Below, in pieces: positions 23,296-30,380 of a stretch of DNA of 34,008 bases (its first letter is position 1; each line of letters starts with the position of its first letter). Source of the DNA: an uncultured Clostridia bacterium (GTDB lineage Bacteria; Bacillota; Clostridia; Christensenellales; Borkfalkiaceae); the NCBI GenBank assembly GCA_947627065.1, contig CANQUN010000015.1:1-34008 (forward strand), in the 5' to 3' direction. The notes beneath the pieces were generated by a model. The model was not told the origin of the DNA, did no database searches, and saw only the letters and a program-made list of their open reading frames with translations. Both the position numbers and the translations under genes were made by a program.

Positions 23296-24771
23296 TTATC
23301 TGTTTATTTCGTAGTTGATGGTCTGTCTGCACAGGGCTATGGCCTGATCTACGTTGTAGTCGGTGAGTATGGCGCGGTTGAACAGCAGACCCGTCGCTTC
23401 GAGCAGGCTGTTGTAGCAGTCGGTCTTGAAGGGGGTGTAGAAGTCCACGGGCGTGCAATACTCGGTGCCGAATGTGTAGGCCTTCATGTTGATTCCCCTG
23501 TTCATGAGGTCTCTGCCCCACGCGTTCTCGGCGGGGTCGGCCATGTCCTTGCGGATGGGAGCGGTGGTCATTCCGCCTTCCGCCATGGCGTCCTGCCCTT
23601 CGGGGCTTATCATGAAGTTGATGAACGTCCACGCAAGATCGCGGCCGCGAACGCGCCCGCCGGGGCCTTTGTTCTGCCCGCGGCTGAATATGCCGTAACC
23701 CGCTATGCCCGTGCCGATGCGGGGATTGGAGCCGTAGAGCGGGAAGGACGTAACGTTGTATTCGTCCCCGAGTATGTCGTACCACCTCGAGGCGTAAGCC
23801 GAATGGAACATCATTGCGCCCGCGCCGCCTTCGAAATTGGCCTGCTTTTCGGTGGAAGAGGGTGCGATGTACCTGTTGCCGACAAGATCGGCCTTGAGTT
23901 CGGTGAGCAGGGGCTTGAGCGTTTCCACCGTTATCTCTCCGTCCGTGATTATGTCCGCACCCGCGGATTTTACGAGAGAGTAGTAAACGGGCGCCCACGT
24001 TATGTAAGAGTCGATTATATAACCGTCGGCTTTGGAGGGCACGCCGTCGTAATATTTGCGCAGGGCTGCGCAGGTTGCGAGAAACTGCTGCCAAGTCCAG
24101 CCCACTTCGGGCACTATCTTGCCCTGTGCGTAAAGTTCCTCCACGGGTGTGAAGGGGAGTTCTTCCTTGGGGGTGTCTTTGAAGCATTCGCTGAAAATCG
24201 CCTGATTTATGTGGGTAACGACCCTGTCCATGCTCCTCGGAATGACGTATTGGTCCTGACTGTCGCTAAGACCCTTTTTGCCGAGGCGCCACATTTCGGG
24301 ATAGAAATCGTCAAGGTCCAAAAGGCCCTGTTCCACCGACTTGTCTATGTAGGGCTGCAGGTCAAGAAGAATGCCCCATTCTATCAGCGTGTGCATATCC
24401 TCGGTGTTGGAGAGGATAATGTCGGGCATGTAGCCCGGCTCGTTGTTGCAGTCGTTTTGATAATAAAGACGCAGCGTGTTGTTGAAACTTGACGTGTTGT
24501 CTATCTCCATTATCTCGACTTTGACGCTTGGGTAAGACTTGTTGTATTCGCGTATCAGCGAGTTGAGCATCTGTATCTCGGAAGGTTCGTTGGTGATGGC
24601 TATCTTGAGCGTGGCCTCCACGTCGTCAACGCGCAGGTCCACGTCGTAATCGCTGCCGGGGTTGACGATGGGGTTTTTGTCCGCCGAACCGCTCTTTGGC
24701 ATGCACGACGCACCCGCAAGCGCGACGGCCGCAACCGCCGTGGCTATGAGCATTGCAAAAAATCTTTTCAT
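23296..24771 (-). CDS. extracellular sugar-binding lipoprotein (ABC transporter, family 1)
   Basis: A 491-residue protein with a lipoprotein-type signal (hydrophobic 5-21, Cys23). The mature part has the family 1 binding-protein layout: EIQMLNSLIREYNKSYPSVKVEIMEI near the start, PDIILSNTEDMHTLIEWGILLDLQPY, a later GAGAMMFHSAYASRW and AWTFINFMISPEGQDAMAEGG. It delivers an oligosaccharide to the two downstream permeases. AGGAG precedes the ATG. It is the first gene of the operon, behind a 700-base region with two copies of the putative LacI-family operator. Confidence 0.92.
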   Translation of the reverse strand: MKRFFAMLIATAVAAVALAGASCMPKSGSADKNPIVNPGSDYDVDLRVDDVEATLKIAITNEPSEIQMLNSLIREYNKSYPSVKVEIMEIDNTSSFNNTLRLYYQNDCNNEPGYMPDIILSNTEDMHTLIEWGILLDLQPYIDKSVEQGLLDLDDFYPEMWRLGKKGLSDSQDQYVIPRSMDRVVTHINQAIFSECFKDTPKEELPFTPVEELYAQGKIVPEVGWTWQQFLATCAALRKYYDGVPSKADGYIIDSYITWAPVYYSLVKSAGADIITDGEITVETLKPLLTELKADLVGNRYIAPSSTEKQANFEGGAGAMMFHSAYASRWYDILGDEYNVTSFPLYGSNPRIGTGIAGYGIFSRGQNKGPGGRVRGRDLAWTFINFMISPEGQDAMAEGGMTTAPIRKDMADPAENAWGRDLMNRGINMKAYTFGTEYCTPVDFYTPFKTDCYNSLLEATGLLFNRAILTDYNVDQAIALCRQTINYEINR

Positions 24772-24831
24772 TTTCTCTCCTCTGCGCCCTCCCCTCGGGA
24801 AGCGGACGCTTTGTTTATTTATTTATTTGGG

Positions 24832-24853
24832 TTTTTGTGCGTTTTAGGGGACT
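24832..24853 (+). repeat. dispersed intergenic repeat copy
   Basis: TTTTTGTGCGTTTTAGG is followed by GGACTTTTTGGGTCGGG. The nearest relative is the copy at 1710-1732, including the trailing TTTTTGGGTC. Confidence 0.6.
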
Positions 24854-25025
24854 TTTTGGGTCGGGTTTTGAGGTTTGGTTTTGGGTCGGTATTGGCCGCC
24901 CGACGATTTAGGGTTTAGTTGTTTGTTTTTGGGTCGGGCTTTCGGGCTTGGTCGTCGGGTTGGGATTTTGGGTTTTGCGGGTGGGCTTTTGGGCTTGGGA
25001 CACGGCTGTTGTTTGGGATTTATAG

Positions 25026-25057
25026 AAATGACACGCGTCAAATTTTGCCCGAAATAA
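25026..25057 (-). promoter_or_regulatory. putative LacI-family operator, 32-bp direct repeat copy A
   Basis: The 32 bases 25026-25057 recur exactly at 25312-25343, 286 bases away. The core TGACACGCGTCA is a near-palindrome; on the minus strand it reads TTTGACGCGTGTCA, matching the TTTGACGCGCGTTAAA in front of the regulator gene. It lies about 260 bases before the binding protein gene. Confidence 0.6.
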
Positions 25058-25311
25058 TTGCCGAACGGTTTGCGGCTCTTTTTTTATATCTTATGCGGTG
25101 GTTTGCGGGGCCTTGTCTAAAGTTGGGGTTATCCTGCGCCCGAGGGTTTATGGGTTTGTTCTCCCCTGCTTTGGGGTGTTTGCGGGCGGAAGTTGAAGGA
25201 TTGACGAGGCCTGTTGCGGGTTGTAATTGGGTTGCTCCCCTCCCGTTCGGGATTGCGGGTTTCCTCTGCCGTTGAGGTGTTTGCGGGCGGGTTCGGGCGG
25301 TGGTTTTATGA

Positions 25312-25343
25312 AAATGACACGCGTCAAATTTTGCCCGAAATAA
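25312..25343 (-). promoter_or_regulatory. putative LacI-family operator, 32-bp direct repeat copy B
   Basis: Exact second copy of the 32-bp sequence at 25026-25057, with looser similarity on both sides (ATRAAA-type and CCGAAC flanks). Paired operators at this distance would allow looping by a LacI-type protein. Confidence 0.6.
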
Positions 25344-25381
25344 AGACCGAACAATTTGGGTTAAATTCAATTCGGTCGGGA

Positions 25382-25405
25382 TTCTGTGCGATTCAGGCGG
25401 TTTTT
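25382..25405 (+). repeat. dispersed intergenic repeat copy, diverged
   Basis: TTCTGTGCGATTCAGG is followed by CGGTTTTTC. It lies about 65 bases from the end of the LacI gene, on the opposite strand. Confidence 0.45.
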
Positions 25406-25469
25406 CTCATCATTTCCCGTCTTACGCTTCCCTTATCTTGCGTCCTCTTACCTCTTACTTTGCCCTCCG

Positions 25470-26474
25470 CTATTGCTTTGGTGCCGATACCGACTCGTTG
25501 AGTACGGCCGACGTTTTTACGGGCAGCACCGTGTACGGAGCCGCCGACGGGTTTTCTATGTGGTTTATCAGGGCGCCCGCTATCATTTCGCCGCAGGCGC
25601 GTTTGTCGAAACTTATGGTGCTGAGCGACGGGACCATGTATCTGCCGAGGGACAGCCCGTCGCACCCGATGACCGAAACGTCCCCCGGGCAGGACAGACC
25701 CGCTTCGTGCAGGCCGCGCATTGCGCCGAAGGCCGAAAGGTCGTTGGTGGCAAACAGCGCCGTGAACTTCTTGCCCCTTGCAAGCAGTTGCTTTATGTTT
25801 TTGTAACCTATCTCTTCACTCTTGAGTTCGTAATTGTAGTTGTAGACTATAAGGTCGTCGTCGGTGGAGAAACCGTATTCTTTGCGGCGGGCAAGAAAGG
25901 TGCCGCCGCGGGTGTCCACAGAGAACCTCGTCGGGTCGGTCGTTGACAGGTAGGCGACGTTTTTGTGGCCTAAATCACGCAAAATCCGCATGTATTCTTC
26001 CATTGCGCCCGTGTAGTCGTTCATGACGATAAAACTGTTTTCGGGGGCGAAGTTTACGAGCGAAACGTTCTGGCGGGTGAGAATGCCGATGAAGTCGGAC
26101 GGGAGTTCGTTGGACATGAAATTGACAAGCCCGTCCAGCCTTCTCTTGCATATCTCGTCCAGCTTTTTGTCCCTGGTGTTGTCGAGCATGAAAACGGTGG
26201 TTATGTAGCCGTGCTCGGCGGCGTACTCCTCTATCCCCTGTATTATCTCCGCGTGGTAAGGATTGGTCATTTCGTAAACGGCTATGCCTATGTGGTTGCT
26301 CTTGCCCGAAGCTAAACTCTTGGCGTTGTAGTCGGGAACATAGTTGAGTTCCGCCATGGCTCTCCTCACTTTTTCCACGGTGGATTCCTTTACGAAAGAC
26401 TTGTTGTTCATGACGTTGGACACCGTGCCGACAGACACGCCGGCAAGTTTTGCAACCTCTGTCCTCGTGGCCAT
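25470..26474 (-). CDS. LacI-family regulator of the sugar transporter operon
   Basis: A 334-residue regulator. The helix-turn-helix TRTEVAKLAGVSVGTVSNVM is at residues 3-22, followed by the hinge (YNAKSLASGKSNHIGIAVYEMTNPY) and a sugar-binding-like core (DLGHKNVAYLS, FTALFATNDLSAFGAM, DVSVIGCDG, PSLSTISFDK). It starts after AAGGAG. The gene lies directly upstream of the binding protein and permeases on the same strand and shares operator-like sequence with their control region, so it very likely represses them until an inducing sugar is bound. Confidence 0.93.
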   Translation of the reverse strand: MATRTEVAKLAGVSVGTVSNVMNNKSFVKESTVEKVRRAMAELNYVPDYNAKSLASGKSNHIGIAVYEMTNPYHAEIIQGIEEYAAEHGYITTVFMLDNTRDKKLDEICKRRLDGLVNFMSNELPSDFIGILTRQNVSLVNFAPENSFIVMNDYTGAMEEYMRILRDLGHKNVAYLSTTDPTRFSVDTRGGTFLARRKEYGFSTDDDLIVYNYNYELKSEEIGYKNIKQLLARGKKFTALFATNDLSAFGAMRGLHEAGLSCPGDVSVIGCDGLSLGRYMVPSLSTISFDKRACGEMIAGALINHIENPSAAPYTVLPVKTSAVLNESVSAPKQ

Positions 26475-26484
26475 GTTTCTCCTT

Positions 26485-26500
26485 TTTAACGCGCGTCAAA
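26485..26500 (-). promoter_or_regulatory. operator at the LacI gene's own promoter
   Basis: TTTAACGCGCGTCAAA is a palindrome at 14 of 16 positions, centred on CG. It lies between the expected transcription start and the ribosome binding site, so it predicts self-repression, and it shares its core with the 32-bp repeats before the transporter operon. Confidence 0.65.
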
Positions 26501-26515
26501 CTATTATTCAAGTAT

Positions 26516-26544
26516 ATATTAACACCACTTACTGTTTTTGTCAA
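26516..26544 (-). promoter_or_regulatory. promoter of the LacI gene
   Basis: TTGACA (26544-26539) and TAATAT (26521-26516) on the minus strand are 17 bases apart. Confidence 0.6.
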
Positions 26545-26651
26545 GAGGGAATCGGAAAAATTTTGGCGGCAAAACGGAAAATTTTTTATTTTCGGCCTCG
26601 TTGCGGGCAAAAAAGCGGCGCCATGGGGAACGGAAGCGGGCGGTTTTGTAA

Positions 26652-26765
26652 GGCGCGGGCGGCTTTGCCCCTCTCCTTTGCGGGTGCGGGCGGCTTGCCC
26701 TCTGTCCCCGGCGGATATGGAAGGTGCGGGTGGCTTGCGCCCTGTTCCCCGCGGATGTGGGAAAG
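26652..26765. repeat. imperfect tandem repeat, about 40-bp period
   Basis: Units begin at 26652, 26683 and 26723, each opening with GGYGCGGGYGGCTT and continuing with CCC..T and a GCGGAT-like end; a worn fourth start (GCGGGCGGCAC) follows. The first unit is shorter (31 bases). It fills the 3' flank of the DUF1540 gene. No gene is supported in 26545-26836. Confidence 0.55.
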
Positions 26766-26836
26766 CGGGCGGCACGGCAAAGACGGCGGGCGGGAAAACC
26801 CGCGACGGGATGTTCCGCCGCGGATTCTCCGTTCTG

Positions 26837-26992
26837 TCAGTCGATTTCGTCCTTGTAGCAATAACTGTCGCAGCAGGTGCAGTCGGTGCAATCGGTGGTT
26901 ATTTTAACCTGAGCCAGAGAGCAGTTTTTGCCCGCACAGTTGTGCTTGCAGGTGCTTACGTCGCATCTGATGTTTTCGTTGGCAAACGGCAT
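26837..26992 (-). CDS. DUF1540 cysteine-rich small protein
   Basis: A 51-residue protein from the ATG at 26992, which has AAGGAGGT upstream; a longer frame from 27025 would run over that site. It holds nine or so Cys residues in the DUF1540 layout ([33 protein letters not shown]). The pattern suggests metal binding. The cellular role of this common Clostridia family is not settled. It is divergent from the bL9 gene. Confidence 0.88.
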   Translation of the reverse strand: MPFANENIRCDVSTCKHNCAGKNCSLAQVKITTDCTDCTCCDSYCYKDEID

Positions 26993-27042
26993 GTTATTCA
27001 CCTCCTTTTCATTATTTATGTGCAAAACGGGCGTTTATATAA

Positions 27043-27071
27043 TTGACTTTTTCCCCTGCAGGATATATAAT
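27043..27071 (+). promoter_or_regulatory. promoter of the bL9 gene
   Basis: TTGACT (27043-27048) and TATAAT (27066-27071) are 17 bases apart. Confidence 0.8.
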
Positions 27072-27116
27072 ATTTTTTGGCGTTTGTATACGCAATTTTA
27101 CCCTGAAGAGGTTTTT

Positions 27117-27560
27117 ATGAAAGTCATTCTCACAGCCGACGTTAAAGGGACGGGGAAAAAAGGAGATATAAAGGAAGTAAGCGACGGTTTTGCAAGGAAT
27201 TTCCTGTTCAAAAAGGGCCTTGCGACCGAGGCCGACGCCGTTGCCGTAAACAGCCTTAACATGAAAAAAGAGGCCGAGGACTTCCACCGCCGCGAGGAGA
27301 TACGCCTGTGTACCGAACTTGCAGCCAAGATGAACCTTGCCGAGGTTACGGTCAAGGTCAAATGCGGCGAAACGGGCAAGGTCTTCGGCTCTGTAACGAC
27401 GCAGGAGATAGCCGACGGACTCAAGACCCTCGGTTACGACGTGGACAAGAAGAAGATAATCCTCAAAGAACCCATCAAAAAGGTGGGAATCTATCGGCTT
27501 GACGTTAAACTGCAGCCAAACATTTCCACCAAGATAGTGGTTAAGGTGGAGAGCCTCTGA
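27117..27560 (+). CDS. rplI: 50S ribosomal protein bL9
   Basis: A 147-residue protein with the bL9 N-terminal domain ([31 protein letters not shown]), a long connecting helix (about 40-75) and the C-terminal domain ([25 protein letters not shown]-like IYRLDVKL). Length is normal. bL9 binds 23S rRNA near the L1 stalk. GAAGAGG lies five bases before the ATG. In many Firmicutes a dnaB helicase gene follows, but here a membrane protein gene does, 24 bases downstream. Confidence 0.97.
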   Translation: MKVILTADVKGTGKKGDIKEVSDGFARNFLFKKGLATEADAVAVNSLNMKKEAEDFHRREEIRLCTELAAKMNLAEVTVKVKCGETGKVFGSVTTQEIADGLKTLGYDVDKKKIILKEPIKKVGIYRLDVKLQPNISTKIVVKVESL

Positions 27561-27584
27561 CAGCCTGACCCGAGGGTAAGAACA

Positions 27585-29099
27585 ATGCACGACGTTCACG
27601 ACTTTGACAAAAACAAGACGCTTTCCCAAGCGGAAGAGAACACGGCGGCGACGGACTCCGCCGCGCTTTCGCGTTCCGCCGCGGGCGACAGCGTGAACGG
27701 CGGTGTTGATTTGAATTGTAATACATCGGGCGACGCGGCCGCTTTGGACGGCGGCGCGGGCGTTTTGGACGGCGGCGCGGCCGTAAACGAAGGAGCGGAA
27801 CAGCCCCGTGAAGAGGCAGAAGTGCCCGAAAACGCACAAAAACCCGCGATTCCGTCCGCCGACGGCGCCGACGACGAAGGGCGCGGCGACCTGCCGAAAA
27901 CGGAAGATTCGGCCGTGAACGGCGCGGAGATTCCCCCCGAAAATGAGGACGGAGATTCCGCCGAAGGCGAGGAGAGTGCGGACGTGGAAATTCCCATTTT
28001 CGCCCCCGACCTCAAGGACGAAATCGAGCACAAACACACCAACAACGCCAAGAAGAGAAAGAAGAAGACGCTTACTTTCATCCTCTTTATAGCCGTCAAC
28101 GTCATCGTCATTGCGATAACGGCAATGTTCGAGTTTAACGAAAGCAACGAGGACGCGGTGGCCCTTGGCAAAATTGCCGCCAACATCGCGCAGAACTGGT
28201 ATTTTTTGCTGCTGGCGTTCCTGTGTTTTTTGGGGATTTACCTGTTCCAGACGCTCAAGATTTCGCTGATGATCAAAGTTACCACGGGGCAGACGAAGAT
28301 ACGCGCCACCGTCAACAGCGTTATCCTCGGCAAATATTACGACAACATTACCCCGCTTGCCATAGGCGGGCAGCCATTTCAGGCCTATTACCTGACCAAG
28401 AGCAAGGTTCCCGTGGGTACGGCGACGGCCGCCCCCATCGTCCAATTGTTTTTGGGAACGTGCGGATTTTTGACCATTGCGGTGCTCGCGTTCATCTTTT
28501 TCAGAGACGTTGCGATTGAACCGTTCGTCAAGGTGTGCGCCTACATCGGGTTTGGCATAAATTCCCTGACGCCGATTGCGATTTTGTTCTTCTCTCTCCT
28601 GCCGGGCATTACCACAAGAATCGTTTCGGCATTCATACGCCTGCTTGCCAAGATACACATTATCAAGAATAAAGAAGAGACGATGCAGAAGGCAATAAGC
28701 ACCATCAACGATTACCGCGCGAGCATCCTCTTCATGTGGCGGTCCAAGTCGACGATGCTGGCGGGATACCTGCTTTCCGTTCTCGAAAAACTTTCGGAAA
28801 TGTCCATAACCTTCTTCGTGCTGATGGCGTGTTCGGACAAGATTGGCAGCTTTGCCGATTATCTGCAGATAACCGCGCTGACCATACACGTTTATGCGGC
28901 GACAAGCTTCATCCCCACTCCCGGTACCGCGGGCGCGGCCGAGGGCGGCTTTTACCTCGTGTTCAAGTCCTTCTGGCCCATGTTCATCTGGAGGCTGTTC
29001 TCCTACTATTCGTACCTGTTCTTCGGCATGGTCGTGATTATATCAAATGCCGTAAAGCGCAGCAAACTGGCCAAACGCGCGGCACACGAGCAACAATAA
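27585..29099 (+). CDS. flippase-like/LPG synthase-type membrane protein with acidic N-terminal tail
   Basis: A 504-residue protein. Residues 1-150 are acidic, low in complexity and probably disordered, ending in a KKRKKK patch. The rest has about seven or eight membrane segments starting at 162-181. The membrane part shows ITPLAIGGQPFQAYYL and SFIPTPGTAGAAEGGF, which match the UPF0104/MprF-N-terminal (YbhN, AglD) family of lipid flippase-like proteins. The aminoacyl-transferase domain of MprF is absent, so lysyl-lipid synthesis is not expected. GAGGGT lies before the ATG. The gene is probably co-transcribed with bL9 and ends at a strong terminator. Confidence 0.85.
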   Translation: MHDVHDFDKNKTLSQAEENTAATDSAALSRSAAGDSVNGGVDLNCNTSGDAAALDGGAGVLDGGAAVNEGAEQPREEAEVPENAQKPAIPSADGADDEGRGDLPKTEDSAVNGAEIPPENEDGDSAEGEESADVEIPIFAPDLKDEIEHKHTNNAKKRKKKTLTFILFIAVNVIVIAITAMFEFNESNEDAVALGKIAANIAQNWYFLLLAFLCFLGIYLFQTLKISLMIKVTTGQTKIRATVNSVILGKYYDNITPLAIGGQPFQAYYLTKSKVPVGTATAAPIVQLFLGTCGFLTIAVLAFIFFRDVAIEPFVKVCAYIGFGINSLTPIAILFFSLLPGITTRIVSAFIRLLAKIHIIKNKEETMQKAISTINDYRASILFMWRSKSTMLAGYLLSVLEKLSEMSITFFVLMACSDKIGSFADYLQITALTIHVYAATSFIPTPGTAGAAEGGFYLVFKSFWPMFIWRLFSYYSYLFFGMVVIISNAVKRSKLAKRAAHEQQ

Positions 29100-29120
29100 A
29101 AGACTGCTTGTTGAATCTTT

Positions 29121-29157
29121 AAGCGGTCGGGCAACTGCCCGACCGCTTGTCTTTTTT
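29121..29157 (+). terminator. intrinsic terminator, copy 1 of an identical pair
   Basis: AAGCGGTCGGGC (29121-29132) pairs perfectly with GCCCGACCGCTT (29137-29148) around AACT, followed by GTCTTTTTT. An identical copy lies at 29444-29478. Confidence 0.9.
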
Positions 29158-29183
29158 GGGAAATAAAAACGGCAAAATGCCCG

Positions 29184-29206
29184 TTTTTGTGAGAAAAAGG
29201 CCACTT
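29184..29206 (+). repeat. dispersed intergenic repeat copy with long 3' extension
   Basis: TTTTTGTGAGAAAAAGG then CCACTT. It is preceded by AAAAACGGC and followed by GAAAATACGGGGAGATTTGC, almost as in the array at 32175, which shows the repeat unit is at least 60 bases long. Confidence 0.65.
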
Positions 29207-29240
29207 TGAGGAAAATACGGGGAGATTTGCCGTTTGAGAT

Positions 29241-29367
29241 TTGCGCTTGCAAGTGGTTGCGATTGTGGGCATTGCGGGTGCGGGCTTTGCTACTTGGACA
29301 CAGGTTTTGCTGGTTCGGGCTTTGCGCTTGCAAGGAGTTGCGATTGTGGGCTTTGCGAGCGCGGGCG
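29241..29367. repeat. direct repeat, 81-bp spacing
   Basis: TTGCGCTTGCAAG begins at 29241 and 29322; both are followed within a few bases by GTTGCGATTGTGGGC and then a G-rich tail. No gene is inside. Confidence 0.6.
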
Positions 29368-29409
29368 GAATGTGGATTTGAGTATCCGCACAGAAACGAA
29401 AAAGCGGCG

Positions 29410-29432
29410 TTTTTGTGAGATTTAGGGGACTT
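29410..29432 (+). repeat. dispersed intergenic repeat copy
   Basis: A clean version of the core: TTTTTGTGAGATTTAGG then GGACTT, preceded by AAAAAGCGGCG. It runs into the second terminator copy. Confidence 0.65.
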
Positions 29433-29443
29433 ATTTAATCTTT

Positions 29444-29478
29444 AAGCGGTCGGGCAACTGCCCGACCGCTTGTCTTTT
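29444..29478 (+). terminator. intrinsic terminator, copy 2 of an identical pair
   Basis: The same hairpin as at 29121 with the same flanks (AATCTTT before, GTCTTTTT after), 323 bases later. It lies 40 bases beyond the stop codon of the convergent sirtuin gene; on that strand no T-run follows. Confidence 0.85.
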
Positions 29479-29518
29479 TATATATATGAGCCGAGGCGGC
29501 GAACCGCTTTTTGGCAGG

Positions 29519-30376
29519 TTACATCATGCCGATGACTTCGACTATGTCGGCGTTTATGCAGATTGACTGTCCTTGGATCTGTTCGGGGCAGAAGGCTTCG
29601 CCGTAATTTACACAGGCGTAGGTCGCTTTTTTGTTCTCGGCGGTCAGCCGCCAGAAGGGATATTTGATGATGGCGGGCGTGTTGTAGCCGACGCCGAGTT
29701 CGAGATAGAGAACGTTGCCGTCCTTATGCGAGATGATAAAGCGTTTGTAACGCTCCGAGGCGGCGTGCCAACCCTCGTCCTCGACGAACCTGTCGTCCGA
29801 ACGAAGATTCATCGTCATTGGCTTGCCGCAGACGGGACAGCGCGGGATGAGTTCGGAAAGAACGCGCATTCCCCTCTGCCCCTCCGCCATGCTGCGGACG
29901 GCTTTTTCGTTGTCGTACGTCTTGTCGTGGCAGGGCACGGAGCATTGGAACAGCCCGTAGTCGCCCTGCGTGTAGAACAGCCGCGCCTTGTCGAAGCCCG
30001 CCTTTTGGAAACAGTGGTCGACGTTGGTGGTTATGACAAAATAGTCCTTGTCCTTGACAAGGCCGAAAAGTTCCCGGTAGACGGGCTTGGGCGGGTCCAT
30101 GTAACGGTTGACGAGAATGTAACGCGACCAATAAGCCCAGAATTCCTCGGGCGTTTTATATGGATAAAATCCGCCCGCATACATGTCGTTAAAGCCGTAT
30201 TTTTGCTCGAAATCGGAAAAATACTTTTCAAAACGTTCGCCCGAATAGGTTAAGCCCGCCGCCGTGGAAAGGCCTGCCCCCGCGCCGATGACGACCGATT
30301 GGGCAGCGGCAAGCGCATCTTTCAGCCGTCCGACGGCGGCTGCAATGTCGTTGTCTTTCATATTGTTTGCAGTCAT
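29519..30376 (-). CDS. class M sirtuin (SirTM), putative protein ADP-ribosyltransferase
   Basis: About 285 residues. The NAD-binding motif is VVIGAGAGLSTAAGL, followed by YSGERFEKYFSDF and TTNVDHCF. Where most sirtuins have the catalytic His-Gly, this one reads FYTQGDYGLFQCS, with Gln as in the macrodomain-linked sirtuins that transfer ADP-ribose instead of deacylating. Four Cys (QCSVPC and CPVCGK) form the zinc site. In pathogens such enzymes modify lipoylated GcvH-like proteins; no GcvH-L or lipoate ligase gene is present here. The start is uncertain: ATG 30376 has GAGG very close, ATG 30361 and TTG 30391 are alternatives. It follows the macrodomain remnant by four bases. Confidence 0.85.
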   Translation of the reverse strand: MTANNMKDNDIAAAVGRLKDALAAAQSVVIGAGAGLSTAAGLTYSGERFEKYFSDFEQKYGFNDMYAGGFYPYKTPEEFWAYWSRYILVNRYMDPPKPVYRELFGLVKDKDYFVITTNVDHCFQKAGFDKARLFYTQGDYGLFQCSVPCHDKTYDNEKAVRSMAEGQRGMRVLSELIPRCPVCGKPMTMNLRSDDRFVEDEGWHAASERYKRFIISHKDGNVLYLELGVGYNTPAIIKYPFWRLTAENKKATYACVNYGEAFCPEQIQGQSICINADIVEVIGMM

Positions 30377-30380
30377 ATCC

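Larger units (their letters stand above)
24772..25469 (-). promoter_or_regulatory. long regulatory region between LacI gene and transporter operon
   Basis: No gene is supported in these 700 bases. They hold two 32-bp direct repeats with the operator core, two dispersed-repeat copies (24832, 25382), and long G/T-rich runs (A/C-rich in the sense of the operon). A further short repeat, GAGGTGTTTGCGGGCGG at about 25274 with a close match near 25174, suggests a partial duplication. I could not place a consensus promoter with confidence. Confidence 0.5.
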
